Assembly (NCBI RefSeq): GCF_017993425.1
Contig: NZ_JAGOMQ010000005.1
Span: forward strand, 1-64,000
Reading direction: 5' to 3'
DNA length: 64,000 nucleotides
Origin: Amaricoccus sp.
GTDB taxonomy: Bacteria > Pseudomonadota > Alphaproteobacteria > Rhodobacterales > Rhodobacteraceae
The position numbers and the translations under genes are program-made. The notes under the pieces were generated by a model, which was not told the origin of the DNA, did no database searches, and saw only the letters and a program-made list of their open reading frames with translations. Below, piece by piece: positions 60,352 to 64,000 of this stretch (position 1 is the first letter of the stretch; each line of letters opens with the position of its first letter).

Positions 60352-61380
60352 GATAGCCCAGCGCTGATAGGCGCCCCAGAACCAGCCGTACTGCGCGAAG
60401 AGCCCCACCAGGGCGACCCAGCCCAGCGACAAGGGCAGGAACACCTTCCAGCCGATCCGCATGAGCTGGTCATAGCGGTAGCGGGGGACGATCGCCTTCA
60501 CCATCGCGAAGATGAAGAAGAAGAACACCATCTTGGCGAACATCCAGAACGCCCCGTCGGGGAGCCCCGGGATCGGCGACAGCCAGCCGCCGAAGAACAG
60601 CACCGAGATCAGCGCGCACATGAAGAACACGCTGGTCAGCTCGCCGATCATGAAGAGCAGGAACGGCGTCGAGGAATACTCGACCTGATACCCCGCCACC
60701 AGCTCCGACTCCGCCTCCGGCAGGTCGAAGGGCGGCCGGTTGGTCTCGGCGAGGCACGAGACGAAGAACAGCACCACCATCGGGAGCTGCGGCAGCCAGA
60801 ACCAGTGGAAGAGCCCCCAGCTCCCGGCCTGCGCCTCGACGATGCGGCTGAGGTTCAGCGTCCCGGCCGAGATCAGCACCCCGACGATGATCAGGCCCAT
60901 CGAGACCTCGTAGGAGATCATCTGCGCCGCCGAGCGCAGCGCGCCCATGAACGGATATTTCGAGTTCGAGGCCCAGCCGCCGATGATGATCGCATAGACG
61001 TGCAGCGACGAGATCGCGAAGATGAACAGGATCCCGACGTTCATGTCGGAGATCACCCAGCCGGGCGCCCAGGGGATCACCGCCCAGACGATCACCGGCA
61101 GCACGAAGGAGATCATCGGCGCCAGCAGGAACAGGGGCTTGTTGGCCCCGGCCGGGATGACGATCTCCTTGACGATGTATTTCAGGAAGTCCGCGAAGGA
61201 CTGCATCAGCCCCCACGGCCCGACGACGTTCGGACCCCGGCGCAGCTGCACCGCCGCCCAGATCTTGCGGTCGGCGTACATCAGGAAGGCGAGGCAGACG
61301 AGGACGAAGACCGTCACCACCAGGCACTGGAGGAGGACGATCAGGAAGATCCCGAAGCCGGTGTCGAGGAACCCGTCCAT
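60343..61380 (-). CDS. nuoH: NADH-quinone oxidoreductase subunit H
   Basis: The 345-residue protein has about eight membrane helices. It has the quinone-chamber loops: [59 protein letters not shown] and [25 protein letters not shown]. It anchors the peripheral arm and lines the quinone site. It starts three bases after the nuoG stop region. Its C-terminal GG-stop is duplicated at the end of the inserted ORF. Confidence 0.96.
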   Translation of the reverse strand: MDGFLDTGFGIFLIVLLQCLVVTVFVLVCLAFLMYADRKIWAAVQLRRGPNVVGPWGLMQSFADFLKYIVKEIVIPAGANKPLFLLAPMISFVLPVIVWAVIPWAPGWVISDMNVGILFIFAISSLHVYAIIIGGWASNSKYPFMGALRSAAQMISYEVSMGLIIVGVLISAGTLNLSRIVEAQAGSWGLFHWFWLPQLPMVVLFFVSCLAETNRPPFDLPEAESELVAGYQVEYSSTPFLLFMIGELTSVFFMCALISVLFFGGWLSPIPGLPDGAFWMFAKMVFFFFIFAMVKAIVPRYRYDQLMRIGWKVFLPLSLGWVALVGLFAQYGWFWGAYQRWAIGG

Positions 61381-61383
61381 CGC

Positions 61384-63402
61384 CTACTCCGCCGCCATTG
61401 CGTGATGCCGCCCGGCGGCGAGCCGCGACAGCTCGGCCATGACCGTGCTGGCCCGCAGGATCGGGTTGCCAAGATAATGATCCTGCACGGGTCCCCCGAA
61501 ATCCTGCCCGGTCATATCGCCGCGGGGCAGGGGCGTCCACGGATTTTCCGGGACCTCCTCGATATGCCCCAGATGCGGGAATGCCGCGAAGAGCTGCCGA
61601 CGCAGCTCGCCCAACGCGTTGAACGGCAGGGTCGCGCCCAGCTCCGCCGACAGCGCCCGCAGCACCGCCCAGTTCTCCCGCGCCTGCCCCGGCGGGAAGC
61701 CGGCGCGCAGCGCCATCTGCGGCCGCCCCTCGGTGTTGACGAAGACGCCCGCCTCCTCGGTCCAGGCCGCCGCCGGCAGGATCACGTCCGCCCGATGCGC
61801 GCCGCGGTCGCCGTGCGAGCCCTGGTAGACCACGAACGGCCCGGCCGGGATGTCGATCTCGTCGACGCCGAGCGCATAGACCGCGCCCGCGCCGTCCAGC
61901 GCCGCGGCGAGCCCGCCCTCGGTGGTGAACCCGAGGTCCATGGCGCCCACCCGGCTCGCCGCCGTGTGCAGGATCAGGAGCTTCGAGCCGGTCAGGTCGC
62001 ACAGCGCCATCACCTCGCCGAGCACCGCCGCGCCGTCGCCGGCGGTCAGCGCGTCGGCGCCGAGCACGATCACGCTCGGGGTCGCCTTCTCCTCGTCGGT
62101 CAGCGTCTCGCGGTTCAGGGCCGCCAGCGCCTGCCGCCCCGCGCCAATATGCTCGACCGGATAGGTCAGGTCCGCGGGCGCGCCCACCGAGGCGATCCGC
62201 GCGCCGTTCAACCAGGCCTTGCGCAGCCGGGCGTTCAGCACCGGCGCGTCGTGCCGCGGGTTCACGCCCACGAGCAGGATGCGCTTCGCCGCGTCGATGT
62301 CCCCGATCCGCGCCGAGCCGGCATAGCCCGAGCGGTTCCCCGCCGGCAGCGCCGCCCCGTCGAGCCGGCACTCGGTCACGCCGCCGAGCCTCTCCGACAA
62401 GAGCTTCAGCGCGAAGATCGCCTCGACCGAGGCGAGATCGCCCGCCAGCGCGGCGACCTTCTTGCCCTTGAGCCCCGCCTTCACCGCGGCGAAGGCCTCG
62501 GCCCAGGTCGCCGGCCGGAGCTTGCCGCCCTCGCGGATATAGGGCCTGTCCAGCCGCTGCCGCCGGAGGCCGTCCCAGACGAAGCGCGAGCGGTCGGCCA
62601 GCCATTCCTCGTTCACGCCGTCGTTGTTGCGCGGCAGGATGCGCATCACCTCGCGCCCCTTGGCGTCGACGCGGATCGCCGAGCCGAGCGCGTCCATGAC
62701 GTCGATCGATTCCGTCTTGGAGAGCTCCCAGGGCCGCGCCGTGAACGCATAGGGCTTGGAGGTCAGCGCCCCGACCGGGCACAGGTCGATGACGTTGCCC
62801 TGCATCTCGGAGGTCAGCATCCGCCCGAGATAGGAGGTGATCTCGCTGTCCTCGCCGCGCCCGGTCTGGCCCATCTCCGGCACGCCCGCGACCTCGGTGA
62901 TGAAGCGCACGCAGCGGGTGCAGGAGATGCAGCGGGTCATCTCGGTCTTGACGAGCGGCCCGAGGTCCATGTCGATCGCCGCCCGCTTCGGCTCGCGGTA
63001 GCGGCTGAAGTCGACGCCGTAGGCCATGGCCTGGTCCTGCAGGTCGCACTCGCCGCCCTGGTCGCAGATCGGGCAGTCGAGGGGGTGGTTGATGAGCAGG
63101 AACTCCATCACCCCTTCGCGGGCCTTCTTGACCATCGGGCTCTTGGTCTTGACCTGCGGCGGCTGCCCCTCGGGCCCGGGGCGCAGGTCCTTGACCTGCA
63201 TCGCGCAGGACGCGGCCGGCTTCGGCGGGCCGCCGACCACCTCGACGAGGCACATCCGGCAGTTGCCGGCGATGCTGAGCCGCTCATGGTAGCAGAAGCG
63301 CGGGATCTCCACGCCCGCGACCTCGCAGGCCTGCAGGAGCGTCATCTGCGGCGGAACCGCCACCTCGACGCCATCGACGATCAGCTTGCGCAGGTCGCTC
63401 AT
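61384..63402 (-). CDS. nuoG: NADH-quinone oxidoreductase subunit G
   Basis: The 672-residue protein has an N-terminal 2Fe-2S domain ([19 protein letters not shown]), then the His-Cys3 cluster ([19 protein letters not shown]) and a 4Fe-4S ligand set ([10 protein letters not shown]...[12 protein letters not shown]). The C-terminal molybdopterin-oxidoreductase-like domain has lost cofactor function, as usual. It sits in the peripheral arm, passing electrons from NuoF to NuoI. Its start overlaps the stop of the upstream 53-residue ORF. Confidence 0.96.
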   Translation of the reverse strand: MSDLRKLIVDGVEVAVPPQMTLLQACEVAGVEIPRFCYHERLSIAGNCRMCLVEVVGGPPKPAASCAMQVKDLRPGPEGQPPQVKTKSPMVKKAREGVMEFLLINHPLDCPICDQGGECDLQDQAMAYGVDFSRYREPKRAAIDMDLGPLVKTEMTRCISCTRCVRFITEVAGVPEMGQTGRGEDSEITSYLGRMLTSEMQGNVIDLCPVGALTSKPYAFTARPWELSKTESIDVMDALGSAIRVDAKGREVMRILPRNNDGVNEEWLADRSRFVWDGLRRQRLDRPYIREGGKLRPATWAEAFAAVKAGLKGKKVAALAGDLASVEAIFALKLLSERLGGVTECRLDGAALPAGNRSGYAGSARIGDIDAAKRILLVGVNPRHDAPVLNARLRKAWLNGARIASVGAPADLTYPVEHIGAGRQALAALNRETLTDEEKATPSVIVLGADALTAGDGAAVLGEVMALCDLTGSKLLILHTAASRVGAMDLGFTTEGGLAAALDGAGAVYALGVDEIDIPAGPFVVYQGSHGDRGAHRADVILPAAAWTEEAGVFVNTEGRPQMALRAGFPPGQARENWAVLRALSAELGATLPFNALGELRRQLFAAFPHLGHIEEVPENPWTPLPRGDMTGQDFGGPVQDHYLGNPILRASTVMAELSRLAAGRHHAMAAE

Positions 63403-63560
63403 TTCTTCCCCTCACGGGCCTTCCCGGCGTCCTCCGGCCGCTTCGGAGCGGCGGGGGGAACGCGCGTCATGTCCACGGTCGCGGCCTCGCCGCGGCGGTC
63501 GAAGATGGCTTCGGCGAGGTCCGACAAGGCCCGCCCGAGATCGTCCGGCGCGAAGGTCAT
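63399..63560 (-). CDS. Small basic ORF upstream of nuoG
   Basis: This 53-residue protein has an amphipathic helix region ([21 protein letters not shown]) and a Lys/Pro-rich tail. Stop and start overlaps (ATGA) tie it to nuoG downstream and to the 74-residue ORF upstream, so it is translated as part of the operon. I do not recognise a family. Extra small ORFs in nuo operons are known in Rhodobacter. Confidence 0.65.
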   Translation of the reverse strand: MTFAPDDLGRALSDLAEAIFDRRGEAATVDMTRVPPAAPKRPEDAGKAREGKK

Positions 63561-63781
63561 CGCCGCCCCCCGTCGCGCAGCGCCGGCCAGTCCTTGAACG
63601 CCAGCACCCAGAGCGAGATCAGGTTCGCCACCGGGATGATCATCAGGAGCGACCACGCCCCCGAATGCCCGGTGCGCCGCCAGATCTTCCAGTAGGGGAT
63701 CACCGCCAGGGCGAGGATGACCAGCACCGGCACGAGGCCGATCGCGCCGTAGTCCGTCGTGACCGTCGTGGTCGCTTCCAT
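63557..63781 (-). CDS. Small two-helix membrane protein in the nuo operon
   Basis: The 74-residue protein has two hydrophobic segments (IGLVPVLVILALAVIPYW and WSLLMIIPVANLISLWVLAF). The motif between them, WKIWRRTGHSGAWSLLMIIPV, is common in small bacterial membrane proteins of unknown role. It ends with an ATGA overlap into the next ORF. The ATG at 63781 was preferred to an upstream GC-rich extension. Confidence 0.7.
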   Translation of the reverse strand: MEATTTVTTDYGAIGLVPVLVILALAVIPYWKIWRRTGHSGAWSLLMIIPVANLISLWVLAFKDWPALRDGGRR

Positions 63782-63785
63782 CGCC

Positions 63786-64000
63786 CTACTCCGCCGCCAC
63801 CGCGCAGGCGCGCGTCCGCCACAGCCGCGCCTCGCGCGCGAATTCCCAGCCGAAGGCATGGTCGCTGTCGCCGTGCGCCCGCAGATGCGCCAGCCGCTCC
63901 AGCCCCTCGTCGAGGGTCGGCCGATGGCCCGCCGGCACGCGCCACATCACGAAATGCCGCTCCGGCATCAGCTCGAACCACTCGGCCCGGCGGGCGTAGA
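63786..64000 (-). CDS. DUF3291-like protein, C-terminal part (runs off window)
   Basis: The frame is open to the right edge (reading ...RRAEWFELMPERHFVMWRVP) and stops at 63786. The stretch WFELMPERHFVMWRVPAGHRPTLDEGLERLAHLRAHG resembles the C-terminus of DUF3291 proteins, a small alpha/beta monooxygenase-like family of unknown function. It lies five bases upstream of the 74-residue ORF, presumably between nuoF and nuoG. The N-terminal part is outside the window. Confidence 0.65.
   Translation of the reverse strand, partial: YARRAEWFELMPERHFVMWRVPAGHRPTLDEGLERLAHLRAHGDSDHAFGWEFAREARLWRTRACAVAAE

Noticed and set aside
1-64000. A prophage, integron or insertion sequence
   Set aside because: No integrase, transposase, capsid, tail or attC-type array was recognised; the repeats are non-coding and most genes are housekeeping or envelope genes.

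Overview
The window reads as one piece of a very GC-rich alphaproteobacterial chromosome, most likely Rhodobacterales (Paracoccaceae/Roseobacteraceae type). The inference rests on gene content and order: a nuoG-H-I-J-K-L-M-N run followed by birA, coaX and rnj; a yfgM-like/bamB/der block; gst next to queG; a CobS-type cobaltochelatase subunit; an IalB-family protein; and yjbH/yjbF exopolysaccharide genes. No rRNA, tRNA, CRISPR array, transposase or integrase was recognised.

Layout. 1-709: dispersed repeats, no gene seen. 710-11008 (-): a giant autotransporter adhesin with four internal copies of a 645-bp block. 11125-15289: YqhA-like membrane protein (-), then the envelope/translation block yfgM-like, bamB, der (+). 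15509-20488: secreted serine hydrolase (-), a small membrane peptide, cobS, BON-LysM protein, GNAT acetyltransferase, mtgA (+). 20489-24508: a composite repeat, an orphan LacI regulator, gst and queG, with a long inverted repeat between the last two. 24564-29656: TPR protein (-), NAD-dependent epimerase-like protein, yjbH-yjbF (+), and a small secreted protein (-). 29804-35105: two L,D-transpeptidases flanking a CAP lipoprotein, rlmN, an IalB-family protein, and a Rhizobium-type asparaginase. 35319-38921: leuC, queuosine-precursor transporter, GST and small proteins. 39454-43317: a secreted protein that appears to fuse a tyrosinase-like type-3 copper domain to a von Willebrand A domain, and a SYLF lipoprotein. 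43318-48244: tandem repeat copies, rpe, a GarR-type dehydrogenase and a penicillin acylase. 48422-53367 (-): a Phd/PIN toxin-antitoxin pair, Gfo/Idh/MocA oxidoreductase, rnj, coaX, birA. 53369-64000 (-): the distal nuo operon, in which a low-GC small ORF sits exactly between nuoH and nuoI, and three further small ORFs lie upstream of nuoG.

The most unusual non-coding signal is a dispersed repeat family. A motif of about 37 bp, built around the palindrome TTCACGCGTGAA followed by GCTAAnCCATTGATTTC, occurs six times. In all five cases where the upstream gene is visible it lies at the 3' end of that gene and in the same orientation. In three cases it is followed by a hairpin-rich element of about 210-320 bp, which also occurs without it. 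The two strongest protein-level leads are the copper-domain/VWA fusion and the small gene inserted in the nuo operon between 13-bp direct repeats that keep its translational coupling intact.
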